Shown here piece by piece: positions 9,477-17,451 of a stretch of DNA of 64,000 nt. The stretch is from DASPKM01 sp035628135 (GTDB lineage Bacteria > Bacteroidota > Bacteroidia > Chitinophagales > Chitinophagaceae). A program made the position numbers and the translations under genes. Location of the stretch: the NCBI GenBank assembly GCA_035628135.1, contig DASPKM010000010.1:62001-126000 (forward strand), written 5' to 3'. Position 1 is the stretch's first letter; each line of letters begins with the position of its first letter. A model generated the notes under the pieces. It saw only the letters and a program-made list of their open reading frames with translations. It was not told where the DNA came from and did no database searches.

Positions 9477-10280
9477 ATGATCAGCCCTTTAGCACAAATA
9501 CATCCAAAAGCGCAGATCGGAACCAATGTGACCATTGAGGCATTCTCCGTGGTGTATGAAGACGTGGAGATCGGCGACAATACGCATATCATGCCAAACG
9601 TGACCATTTTCAATGGCTCACGCATCGGCAAAAACTGCCGCATATTTCCCGGCGCCGTCATTGGCGCCATTCCCCAGGACCTGAAATACGCTGGAGAAAA
9701 AACCACCGCCGTTATCGGCGACAATACCACCATCCGCGAATGTGTAACGGTTAACCTCGGCACCCAGGACAGGTGGACCACCAAGGTGGGCAGCAATTGC
9801 CTGCTGATGGCTTACGTGCATATCGCGCACGATTGCATCATCGGGAACAATGTGATCATCGGCAATGCTTCGCAGCTTGCGGGTCATGTGCTGCTGGACG
9901 ATTTTGCCATTGTGGGCGGGCTTTGCGGCATACAGCAGTTCATCCATATCGGCGCCCACACGTATGTGGCGGGCCAACTGTTGATCCGTAAGGACATCCC
10001 GCCTTTTGTAAAGGCCGCCCGCGACCCGCTGACCTTCGTGGGCGTGAATAAAGTGGGCCTGGAACGCCGGGGCTTCAGCAAAGAAGTGATCAAGGAAATC
10101 GACAACATCTATCATATTATATTCGTGCAGGGACATAGTACCGTTAAGGCGCTCGAGATGATCGAAAGGTCGGTCCCTGATTCTGACATCCGCAAACAGG
10201 TCGTAGATTTCATCCGGTCTTCGCGCACCGGCATTATTAAGAAATCAAAAGATTCAATAGATGAAAATATGGCTGTCTGA
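9477..10280 (+). CDS. lpxA: UDP-N-acetylglucosamine O-acyltransferase LpxA
   Basis: 267 residues, the normal length. Hexapeptide-repeat beta-helix from residue 3 to about 190, the conserved catalytic histidine in YVHIAHDCIIGN, and a helical C-terminal domain. It transfers a 3-hydroxyacyl chain from ACP to UDP-GlcNAc, the first step of lipid A synthesis. The ATG lies one base after the lpxC/fabZ stop, so translation is probably coupled. The last 20 bases overlap the next gene. Confidence 0.96.
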   Translation: MISPLAQIHPKAQIGTNVTIEAFSVVYEDVEIGDNTHIMPNVTIFNGSRIGKNCRIFPGAVIGAIPQDLKYAGEKTTAVIGDNTTIRECVTVNLGTQDRWTTKVGSNCLLMAYVHIAHDCIIGNNVIIGNASQLAGHVLLDDFAIVGGLCGIQQFIHIGAHTYVAGQLLIRKDIPPFVKAARDPLTFVGVNKVGLERRGFSKEVIKEIDNIYHIIFVQGHSTVKALEMIERSVPDSDIRKQVVDFIRSSRTGIIKKSKDSIDENMAV

Positions 10281-10878
10281 TGCCGGTAAGCGTTTCAACC
10301 GGGATTGGATCTTTCGCCATCTCTCCTATACTTTCCATGCAGGGAACTCCTATGCCATTACAGGCCCGAACGGTTCCGGCAAATCCACTTTGTTACAATT
10401 ATTATCGGGCGCATTGGCTCCCAGCCAGGGTAAGATAGAATGGTCGTTGCAGGAACAAGCCGTCGACGCGGACCAGGTATTCCAACAAGTCTCAATATGC
10501 GCGCCTTACCTTGAACTGATAGAAGAAATGAGCGCGCTTGAATTTTTGAACTTTCATGGAAGGTTTAAGAATTTCATGCAGGGCATTTCTACCGAACGCA
10601 TGCTTGCCATCATCGGCTTACAGGAAGCGGCGCATAAGCAGATACGTTATTATTCGTCCGGCATGAAGCAGCGCGTAAAGCTGGCACAAGCAATCTTTTC
10701 TGATACGCCCGTATTGTTGCTGGATGAGCCTTGCACCAACCTGGACGAAGCAGGATATGAATTGTATTATCAACTGATAAATGAGTATTGCACAGGAAGA
10801 CTGGTGGTTATAAGCTCGAACGATGAGAAGGAATTTGGGTTTTGCAAAGAGAAAATTAAAATAACGGAGTTTAAATAG
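10261..10878 (+). CDS. ABC transporter ATP-binding protein
   Basis: 205 residues. Walker A is GPNGSGKST (about residues 37-45), the signature is YSSGMKQRV in place of LSGGQ, and Walker B is VLLLDEPCTNLD. The start overlaps the last 20 bases of lpxA in another frame, so it is translated with the lipid A genes. No permease gene is beside it. The short length and modified signature fit CcmA-like or ABC-2 type ATPases. Its position suggests an envelope substrate, but that is inference. Confidence 0.85.
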   Translation: MKIWLSDAGKRFNRDWIFRHLSYTFHAGNSYAITGPNGSGKSTLLQLLSGALAPSQGKIEWSLQEQAVDADQVFQQVSICAPYLELIEEMSALEFLNFHGRFKNFMQGISTERMLAIIGLQEAAHKQIRYYSSGMKQRVKLAQAIFSDTPVLLLDEPCTNLDEAGYELYYQLINEYCTGRLVVISSNDEKEFGFCKEKIKITEFK

Positions 10879-10880
10879 TC

Positions 10881-10900
10881 AGTAATTATTAATTAATACC
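10881..10900. repeat. AT-rich palindromic intergenic repeat, copy 1 (short)
   Basis: The sequence TAATTATTAATTAATA lies between the stop of the ABC ATPase and the stop of the convergent alanine dehydrogenase, overlapping the latter's stop codon. It shares its core with three other elements in the window, at 20511-20550, 51085-51115 and 54084-54118. Confidence 0.55.
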
Positions 10901-12116
10901 GCTGGCTCGCGATCAATAAGTTCAAATCGGTATACTTCAAATCAAAGCGTTGGCTTAAGTGAAAATTGGTCAGTGCGCCTTTGAACATATAAATACCGCT
11001 CCGCAAATGCACCTTGTGCCATACAAGGTTTTCAAAACCGCCTTCTTCAGCCGCTTCCAGTAATAATGGCATCAGTACATTGCTGATGGCCTGCGATGCT
11101 GTTCTTGCAAAGCCCGAGGGAATATTCGGTACACAATAATGTATTACGCCATATTTGAGGAAGATAGGGTTTTCGTGCGTGGTGATCTCCGAGGTTTCGA
11201 AGCAACCACCGCGGTCGATGCTAACATCGATGACAACGCTGCCCGAGCGCATGTTGCTCACCATTTCGTCTGTTACCACGATAGGCGTGCGCCCTCCCTG
11301 TGATGAGTAAGCGCCCACCGCCACTTCGCAGGTCTTGAGTTGCTTGGCCAGTATGCGCGGCTCTATCACCGAGGTCCACAGTCTATGTCCCACGTGTGTT
11401 TGCAACCGCTTAAGTCTGTACACGCTGTTGTCGAATACTTTTACCGAAGCGCCCAGGGCAAGCGCTGCACGTGCCGCATATTCACCCACTATTCCCGCTC
11501 CAATGATGACCACCTTTGTAGGAGGTATGCCCGATATGCCGCCCAGTAACACACCCTTGCCGTGATTGGCAGAACTAAGGTATTGGCTGGCGATCAGCAT
11601 AACCGCGCTGCCCGCGATCTCGCTCATGCTGCGCACGATGGGATAGGTGCCGCTATCGTCCTTCAGGTTTTCAAATGAAATGGCCGTGATCTTTTTCTCC
11701 ATCATCTTCTGCAACAGTTCCGCTTTTAATACAGAAAGATGAATGGGCGATATGACCAGTTGGTTCATCTGCAGGTAGGACAGGTCCTCTTCTATTACAG
11801 GTGCGCTTTTTACCAGGATGGGGGCCTTGAACACTTCTGCGCGGTCGTACACTATTTTAGCTCCGGCCTCGCTGTAATCGCGGTCGCGGAAATGAGCGGC
11901 CTCGCCTGCGTTGTGCTCTATCACTACGTTGTGGCCATTGCTAACAATAACGCCGACGGCCTCGGGAGTTAATGCCACCCTGTTTTCCTGGAATGCAATT
12001 TCCTTGGGAATGCCGATGTGCAGCTGCGCGCCCTGCGGTTTTATATCAAGGGTCTCTTCTAAAGGTTCAAAGCTGAAGGCAGTGCTGATGACAGGTTTTG
12101 ATTTGGATTGGGCCAT
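10893..12116 (-). CDS. ald: Alanine dehydrogenase
   Basis: 407 residues. After a 30-residue N-terminal extension comes the family start IGIPKEIAFQENRVALTPE, a substrate-domain SPIHLS segment, and an NAD-binding Rossmann motif VVIIGAGIVGEYAARAAL. The protein belongs to the alanine dehydrogenase/pyridine nucleotide transhydrogenase alpha family. The absence of a transhydrogenase beta gene and of C-terminal membrane segments favours alanine dehydrogenase, which interconverts L-alanine and pyruvate plus ammonia. It is cytoplasmic. It is followed on the same strand by nothing close, and its stop region overlaps a palindromic repeat. Confidence 0.85.
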   Translation of the reverse strand: MAQSKSKPVISTAFSFEPLEETLDIKPQGAQLHIGIPKEIAFQENRVALTPEAVGVIVSNGHNVVIEHNAGEAAHFRDRDYSEAGAKIVYDRAEVFKAPILVKSAPVIEEDLSYLQMNQLVISPIHLSVLKAELLQKMMEKKITAISFENLKDDSGTYPIVRSMSEIAGSAVMLIASQYLSSANHGKGVLLGGISGIPPTKVVIIGAGIVGEYAARAALALGASVKVFDNSVYRLKRLQTHVGHRLWTSVIEPRILAKQLKTCEVAVGAYSSQGGRTPIVVTDEMVSNMRSGSVVIDVSIDRGGCFETSEITTHENPIFLKYGVIHYCVPNIPSGFARTASQAISNVLMPLLLEAAEEGGFENLVWHKVHLRSGIYMFKGALTNFHLSQRFDLKYTDLNLLIASQRY

Positions 12117-12195
12117 ACAGTTGTCTTTGTCCGACGGGCGCTGAGAAAGAGCGGCAATTTACAACTTTAGGTGGATTTAGTAAGTGTTTGTACAA

Positions 12196-12609
12196 TTATG
12201 AGGGATCAATGACAAGCCGGCGTGTTACGGGATCGATTACTTCGATGCTGGCGTGCATGGTGGCGGGCGGAAACAGTGAGGGCGCCTTTTCGGCCCATTC
12301 CACCAGGCATATGTTTCCCGAATACAGGCAATCCTCGACGCCCGCGCTGAACGCCTCTTCTTCCTGTTGCAGCCTGTAGAGGTCTATATGGTATAAAACC
12401 CCGCCGGGGTAGGCATACTCGTTAATAATGGAAAAGGTGGGACTGCTCACAGGGCTTGTAACTTGTTTTGCCTTGCAAAGGGCATGGATAAAAGTGGTTT
12501 TGCCCGCGCCCATCGCACCGTGGAATGCTATGACCCGTTGCGGTCCCGCCGCCAACCAGAAATTATCAGCGGCTTCTGCAATATCCTCTAAATGAAATGT
12601 TATAGTCAT
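12196..12609 (-). CDS. tsaE: tRNA threonylcarbamoyladenosine synthesis ATPase TsaE
   Basis: 137 residues from the ATG at 12609; an upstream in-frame start at 12630 adds seven non-conserved residues. Walker A is GAMGAGKTTF, followed by the family motifs SPTFSIINEY and HIDLYRL and the C-terminal LVEWAEKAP. TsaE is the ATPase of the TsaBDE complex that makes t6A37 in ANN-decoding tRNAs. A TATCTTTG box ends four bases before this ATG on the minus strand. It is divergent from the metal ATPase gene. Confidence 0.92.
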   Translation of the reverse strand: MTITFHLEDIAEAADNFWLAAGPQRVIAFHGAMGAGKTTFIHALCKAKQVTSPVSSPTFSIINEYAYPGGVLYHIDLYRLQQEEEAFSAGVEDCLYSGNICLVEWAEKAPSLFPPATMHASIEVIDPVTRRLVIDPS

Positions 12610-12613
12610 GCGG

Positions 12614-12621
12614 CAAAGATA
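12614..12621 (-). promoter_or_regulatory. TAnnTTTG-type -7 box before tsaE
   Basis: TATCTTTG on the minus strand matches the Bacteroidota -7 consensus exactly. No TTG is seen at the right distance for a -33 element. It lies four bases upstream of the chosen tsaE ATG, so the transcript would be leaderless or nearly so if this box is used. Confidence 0.45.
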
Positions 12622-12672
12622 AAGTTGCAACCTTGTTTAGATAATAATTAAACCCGCGCTGGCCGTCGTTCG

Positions 12673-12680
12673 TACCTTTG
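12673..12680 (+). promoter_or_regulatory. TAnnTTTG-type -7 box before the metal ATPase
   Basis: TACCTTTG matches the Bacteroidota -7 consensus exactly and is followed by a 25-base leader to the ATG at 12706. No clear -33 TTG is seen. Confidence 0.5.
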
Positions 12681-12705
12681 CAAGGTTGCGTAACAATATT
12701 CGCCC

Positions 12706-14838
12706 ATGGAAAAGGTTCACTGGAAAGTAGAAGGCATGACGTGCTCGAATTGTGCGTTGACCATTTCCAATTACCTGCAACGGCAGGGATTGAAAAATGT
12801 GAAGGTTAACCCGATAGATGGCAATGTGAGCTTCGAAACGGGCGAAATACCCCTTCAGGAAGAAAAGCTGACCAGCGGCATTAAAGCATTGGGTTACCAG
12901 GTGGCCGGGCAAGCAATCGGTCAGGACCACAGCCATGGCCATGAACATATCAATTTCCACCTCCGCCGCTTCCTCATTTGCCTGCCGTTTACATTGATAC
13001 TGCTGCTGCACATGATCCCGGGCCTGCATGCTACGGCCTTTGGGCATTGGTTGTTCACTCCCTGGATACAACTGGCGCTTTGTGTGCCGGTATACGTCAT
13101 AGGCATGGGCTTCTTTGGCCGCAGCGCTGTTAAAAGCCTGCGGAACGGCGTACCCAACATGAATGTATTGATAGCCCTGGGAGCCACTGCCGCATTCGTG
13201 TACAGCCTTATCGGCACGTTGTTCAACCTGGGCGAAGGCTTCCTGTTTTACGAAACTGCGGCCACCATCATTACATTGGTATTCCTGGGCAATTACATGG
13301 AAGATGCTTCTATTTATTCCACGCAGAAAGCCCTGCGCAAGCTGGCCAAATCGCAACGGGTAATGGCCAATATGATCGCGTTTGACGAACATCACCAGGA
13401 AGTAATTTTTCCGATCGAAAACACGCAGTTGAAAAACGGGGACCTCATCCTGATCAAAACAGGGGAACAGGTGCCCGCCGATTGTAAAATACTATGGGGC
13501 GAAGCCAGCGTGAACGAATCGATCATAACGGGCGAAAGCCTGCCGGTATTCAAGAAGGCGAAAGATAAGCTCATCGGCGGCAGCATCGTGGAAGATGGAA
13601 CGGTAAAAGCACAGGTAACGGCCGCCGGCAGCGACACGGTATTATCGAACATATTGCAATTGGTAGAGCAGGCCCAGGGCGAAAAACCGCCCATGCAAAA
13701 AATGGCCGACCGCATCAGCGCCATCTTTGTGCCGGTGGTAATCGGTATAGCTGCAGTTACGCTTATCGTTAACTTTTTTGTGCTATCCAACTTCACGGAA
13801 TCGCTCATGCGCAGTATTGCCGTACTGGTAATTGCCTGCCCCTGCGCCATGGGGCTGGCTACTCCCGCCGCCATCGCCGTGGGATTGGGAAGGGCGGCCA
13901 GGACAGGCATCTTATTCCGCAATGCCACCAGCCTGGAGAACTTCAAGGATATCAAGCAGGCAGTGTTCGATAAAACAGGGACGCTTACCACCGGCAATTT
14001 CACCATCGATGCGTTTAAAGCTTTGGATATCGATGAGGAAGAATTTAAAAGGATAGCTTATTCCCTGGAAAAGTATTCCAATCACCCATTGGCTAAAAGC
14101 ATTGCGGCCAACTGGAAAACGCAGCAGGAGATCCGTTGGAAAAAAATCGAGGAGATCAAAGGCACGGGCATGAAAGCCATTGACCAATCGGGCAATGAAT
14201 ACCAGGCCGGTTCCTTCAGGATAGCAGAACCTTTTACAAAAGAAGACAACCACAGCATTTACCTGGTAAAGAATAATACTTTGTTGGGTTGGATCGATCT
14301 GAAAGATGAGGTACGGCCGGAAGCACCGTCCGTGATCCGCTATTTCAGGAACAAAGGCATCAGGACGTTCGTGCTGAGTGGCGATAAACTGGAAAAATGT
14401 AAATCGCTTGCGGCACAATTGGGCATCGATGAAGTGATCGCGGAGCAAACGCCGGAAGAAAAACTGGAGACCATCGCGGCGCTTACCGACATTGCGCCTA
14501 CGGCAATGATAGGCGATGGCATTAATGACGCCCCGGCCCTCGCCAAGGCCACCATCGGCATTTCCATGAGCGATGCCACCCAGGTAGCCATGCAAACGGC
14601 GCATGTAGTGCTCATGAATAATGGACTTAAAAACCTGCCTACCGCCCTCGGCCTTGGCAAGCATACCTATCTTACCATCAAACAAAATTTATTCTGGGCC
14701 TTCATTTATAACATTGTAGCGATTCCCGTGGCAGCATTCGGACTTTTGACACCTACCTTTGGCGCGTTGGTAATGGGACTGAGCGATGTGGTGCTGGCGG
14801 CCAACTCCGTTCGCTTGTTTGTAAAGAAAGTGGTGTAA
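12706..14838 (+). CDS. Heavy-metal (probably copper) P1B-type ATPase
   Basis: 710 residues. One N-terminal HMA domain has the metal-binding GMTCSNC (C13, C16). A short His-rich stretch (HSHGHEH) precedes the first membrane helices. The transport-site CPC is at 378-380, the phosphorylated aspartate at D422 in DKTGTLT, and the hinge motif GDGINDAP is present. These make it a complete P1B ATPase that drives metal out of the cytoplasm. CPC plus a YN pair in helix 7 suggests Cu+. However, the last helix reads MGLSD (M690, S693, D694) where CopA enzymes have MxxSS, so metal choice is uncertain. No copper chaperone or CueR-like regulator is adjacent. Confidence 0.9.
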   Translation: MEKVHWKVEGMTCSNCALTISNYLQRQGLKNVKVNPIDGNVSFETGEIPLQEEKLTSGIKALGYQVAGQAIGQDHSHGHEHINFHLRRFLICLPFTLILLLHMIPGLHATAFGHWLFTPWIQLALCVPVYVIGMGFFGRSAVKSLRNGVPNMNVLIALGATAAFVYSLIGTLFNLGEGFLFYETAATIITLVFLGNYMEDASIYSTQKALRKLAKSQRVMANMIAFDEHHQEVIFPIENTQLKNGDLILIKTGEQVPADCKILWGEASVNESIITGESLPVFKKAKDKLIGGSIVEDGTVKAQVTAAGSDTVLSNILQLVEQAQGEKPPMQKMADRISAIFVPVVIGIAAVTLIVNFFVLSNFTESLMRSIAVLVIACPCAMGLATPAAIAVGLGRAARTGILFRNATSLENFKDIKQAVFDKTGTLTTGNFTIDAFKALDIDEEEFKRIAYSLEKYSNHPLAKSIAANWKTQQEIRWKKIEEIKGTGMKAIDQSGNEYQAGSFRIAEPFTKEDNHSIYLVKNNTLLGWIDLKDEVRPEAPSVIRYFRNKGIRTFVLSGDKLEKCKSLAAQLGIDEVIAEQTPEEKLETIAALTDIAPTAMIGDGINDAPALAKATIGISMSDATQVAMQTAHVVLMNNGLKNLPTALGLGKHTYLTIKQNLFWAFIYNIVAIPVAAFGLLTPTFGALVMGLSDVVLAANSVRLFVKKVV

Positions 14839-14867
14839 AATTTTCATGTACCGATAAAAACCAGGTC

Positions 14868-16778
14868 ATTTCCGGCATTCATCAAATATTAAAGCAATAC
14901 TGGGGCTACGAAGCATTCAGGCCTTTGCAGGAAGATATCATCCGTTCGGTAATGAACGGAAAAGATACACTCGCCTTGTTGCCTACAGGCGGAGGCAAGT
15001 CTGTTTGCTTCCAGGTGCCTGCCATGGCAAAGCAAGGACTGTGCCTTGTGATAAGTCCCCTAATTGCCCTGATGAAAGACCAGGTGGAAAACCTTCGCCG
15101 GAAAGGCATTACAGCACTGGCCATTTTTTCGGGTATGCAGCGCCGTGAGGTGATCGCTACGCTCAAAACGGCTGGTAACAGCAATTGTAAATTCCTGTAT
15201 GTGTCACCGGAGCGGCTGGAAACTGCTTTGTTCAGGGAGTATTTGCCGTCTTTGCCTGTTTCAATGATCGCGGTGGACGAGGCGCATTGCATTTCCCAAT
15301 GGGGATATGATTTTCGACCGCCTTATTTGCGCATTGCCAACCTGCGGCTGGAATTGCCCGGGGTGCCGGTGCTGGCGCTAACTGCTTCTGCCACTCCCGG
15401 CGTTCAGGCAGACATATGCGAGAAGCTGCAATTCAGCGAGCCTGCTATTTTCAGGCAGTCGTTCGAGCGGCCCAATTTATCATACAGTGTTTTCGAGGTG
15501 GATTCCAAGATCAACAAGCTGCTTGAAATTCTCGATAATGTTCCGGGCACGGGCATTGTGTATTGCAGCAGCCGTAAGCATTGCAAGAACATAGCCGGGT
15601 TGTTGCAGATGAACGGAATCGAGGCCGATTTTTATCATGCGGGATTAGCGCAGGATGAAAGAAGTAAAAAGCAGCAGGACTGGATCAATAATAAAATACG
15701 CGTGATGGTGTGCACGAATGCGTTTGGCATGGGCATCGATAAGCCAGACGTGCGTACCGTGGTGCATGCTGACATTCCTGATTGTCTCGAAAATTATTAC
15801 CAGGAAGCAGGCCGTGCCGGCCGCGATGGAAAACAGGCTTATGCGGTATTGTTGTACCATGCTAAGGAACTGGATGACCTTGACCAATTACCTGCCCGCC
15901 AGCATCCCGGCGCTGATACTATCCGAAAGGTATATCAAAGCCTGGTGAACTATTTGCAGGTGCCCGCAGGCGCAGGCGCGGAAACTTATTATCCATTCGA
16001 CCTGGGTGATTTTACTTCAAAATTCTCCATCGCGCCTAATGAAGCGATGCCCTGCCTGAGGGCATTGGAACAGGAAGCGATATTGTCATTCAACGAGCAG
16101 GTGTTCATTCCTTCCAAAATACAGTTTACCCTCAGCAAAAACGCATTGTACGAAAGCGAGCGGCAATACCCGGAGCTGGAGCCGGTGATAAAAACCTTGC
16201 TAAGGACATACGAAGGCATTTTCGATTTTCCCGCGTCCATCAGTGAACAGCTGTTGGCAAAATTGATGAAGACCGACAAGGAAAAGCTCATCAATCAATT
16301 AAGGCAGTTGCATGCATACCACATCATTCAATACGAGCAACAAAAGGACAGTCCCCAGGTTTATTTTTACGACAATCGTCCGCCTGCGGCTGATTTGAAC
16401 ATCAACACAAAACGATTGCAGGAAAGAAAACAACGTTGCGAGGACCGCGTGCGTGCCATGCGCAATTATGTACAGGACCGGTCCAATTGCCGGAGCACCT
16501 TCATTGGAAAATATTTCGGCGATGCCGGTATTAAGGACTGCGGCATTTGCGACAATTGCCTGCAAAAAAAGCGCCGCCCGCTCACGGAGCAGGAGTTCTC
16601 GGATATACATCACCGTATTGTACAGGCGTTGCAACAACCCACCGATAGCAAAACCTTGCTGCGCCAACTTACAGGCATACAAAAAGAAAAGGCCTGGCAG
16701 GTGATCAATTTCCTCCAGGCCGAGAACAGGTTAGCGGTAGATCTTAATGGGATGATAAGAATGGTAAAAACACATTGA
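14868..16778 (+). CDS. recQ: ATP-dependent DNA helicase RecQ, apparent ATT start
   Basis: About 636 residues if started at the ATT at 14868. Conserved RecQ sequence (HQILKQYWGYEAFRPLQEDI) begins upstream of the first canonical start codon, a TTG at 14925. The frame is open back to a stop at 14709 and contains no ATG, GTG or TTG in that span. ATT 14868 is the best guess because it sits just before the conserved N-terminus and has an AGG-like sequence a few bases upstream. Domains: helicase core with LPTGGGKS (motif I) and VDEAHCISQWG (DEAH box), second RecA lobe, and the zinc-binding RQC region with CGICDNC. No HRDC domain is evident. RecQ unwinds recombination and repair intermediates. Confidence 0.88.
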   Translation: MSGIHQILKQYWGYEAFRPLQEDIIRSVMNGKDTLALLPTGGGKSVCFQVPAMAKQGLCLVISPLIALMKDQVENLRRKGITALAIFSGMQRREVIATLKTAGNSNCKFLYVSPERLETALFREYLPSLPVSMIAVDEAHCISQWGYDFRPPYLRIANLRLELPGVPVLALTASATPGVQADICEKLQFSEPAIFRQSFERPNLSYSVFEVDSKINKLLEILDNVPGTGIVYCSSRKHCKNIAGLLQMNGIEADFYHAGLAQDERSKKQQDWINNKIRVMVCTNAFGMGIDKPDVRTVVHADIPDCLENYYQEAGRAGRDGKQAYAVLLYHAKELDDLDQLPARQHPGADTIRKVYQSLVNYLQVPAGAGAETYYPFDLGDFTSKFSIAPNEAMPCLRALEQEAILSFNEQVFIPSKIQFTLSKNALYESERQYPELEPVIKTLLRTYEGIFDFPASISEQLLAKLMKTDKEKLINQLRQLHAYHIIQYEQQKDSPQVYFYDNRPPAADLNINTKRLQERKQRCEDRVRAMRNYVQDRSNCRSTFIGKYFGDAGIKDCGICDNCLQKKRRPLTEQEFSDIHHRIVQALQQPTDSKTLLRQLTGIQKEKAWQVINFLQAENRLAVDLNGMIRMVKTH

Positions 16779-16780
16779 CA

Positions 16781-17320
16781 TTATTTTGGCTGGGGAACTC
16801 CCATCGCCTGCATGCCGTATGCCCACGGCACTATCGAGCGGTGCTCGGTTATCTTTCCGTCGTTATTGAACTTGAAAATATCAACGTCTTTATACTTGAC
16901 GGATTTGCCGGAAGCTTTCATGCCCATGTAATCATTCTTCCAGGTGTACGTCCAGTCGCCGGATACATACACATAATCCCCGTCGGCAACTGCTTCGATG
17001 TTGTCGCCTTTTACTTCAAACGATGCCATGTAGCCTTTCATCCCGGCTTTGATGCTATCCACGCCTTTTATAGCCGCAATGCTGCCATCGCCATAATCCA
17101 TGGCGTCGGGAGCCGCATCTTTCAGCGCTTCGTCGGCATTGCCGGACATAAAGGCATTCACGCTTGCCAGCGCGGTCTTTTTATTTCTTTCCTCCCTGTC
17201 TTCCTGGGTAGCGGCAGTAGAATCATTTTTACCCTCTCCGGCGGTGGTGGTGGAAGCGTCGTTACACGCAGTAATGTACAGGGCTGCAATGAATGAAGCC
17301 AGCAAGAAAAACTTTTTCAT
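16781..17320 (-). CDS. NTF2/SnoaL-like lipoprotein
   Basis: 179 residues. A lipoprotein signal ends with the lipobox ITAC (Cys19). A low-complexity linker rich in Thr, Gly and Asp follows, then an NTF2-like fold (about 50-170) with the pattern LASVNAFMSGNADEALKDAAPD and the usual alternating strands. It is probably anchored to the periplasmic side of an envelope membrane. Ligand or enzymatic role unknown. It is convergent with recQ, with two bases between the stop codons. Confidence 0.7.
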   Translation of the reverse strand: MKKFFLLASFIAALYITACNDASTTTAGEGKNDSTAATQEDREERNKKTALASVNAFMSGNADEALKDAAPDAMDYGDGSIAAIKGVDSIKAGMKGYMASFEVKGDNIEAVADGDYVYVSGDWTYTWKNDYMGMKASGKSVKYKDVDIFKFNNDGKITEHRSIVPWAYGMQAMGVPQPK

Positions 17321-17451
17321 GTTTTTGAGTTTTTGATTGAAGAATGGCCGGCTCAGAAGTATGCAAGTATCAATCAGAGGATAAAATCAATGATAGGAAG
17401 ATTTTTAAAGGTAAGGAAGTGCCACGGAATTCCAATTACCTGCAAACAACC

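Noticed and set aside
14846..14857. ATG just upstream of recQ
   Set aside because: It reaches a stop after three codons and is in another frame from recQ.
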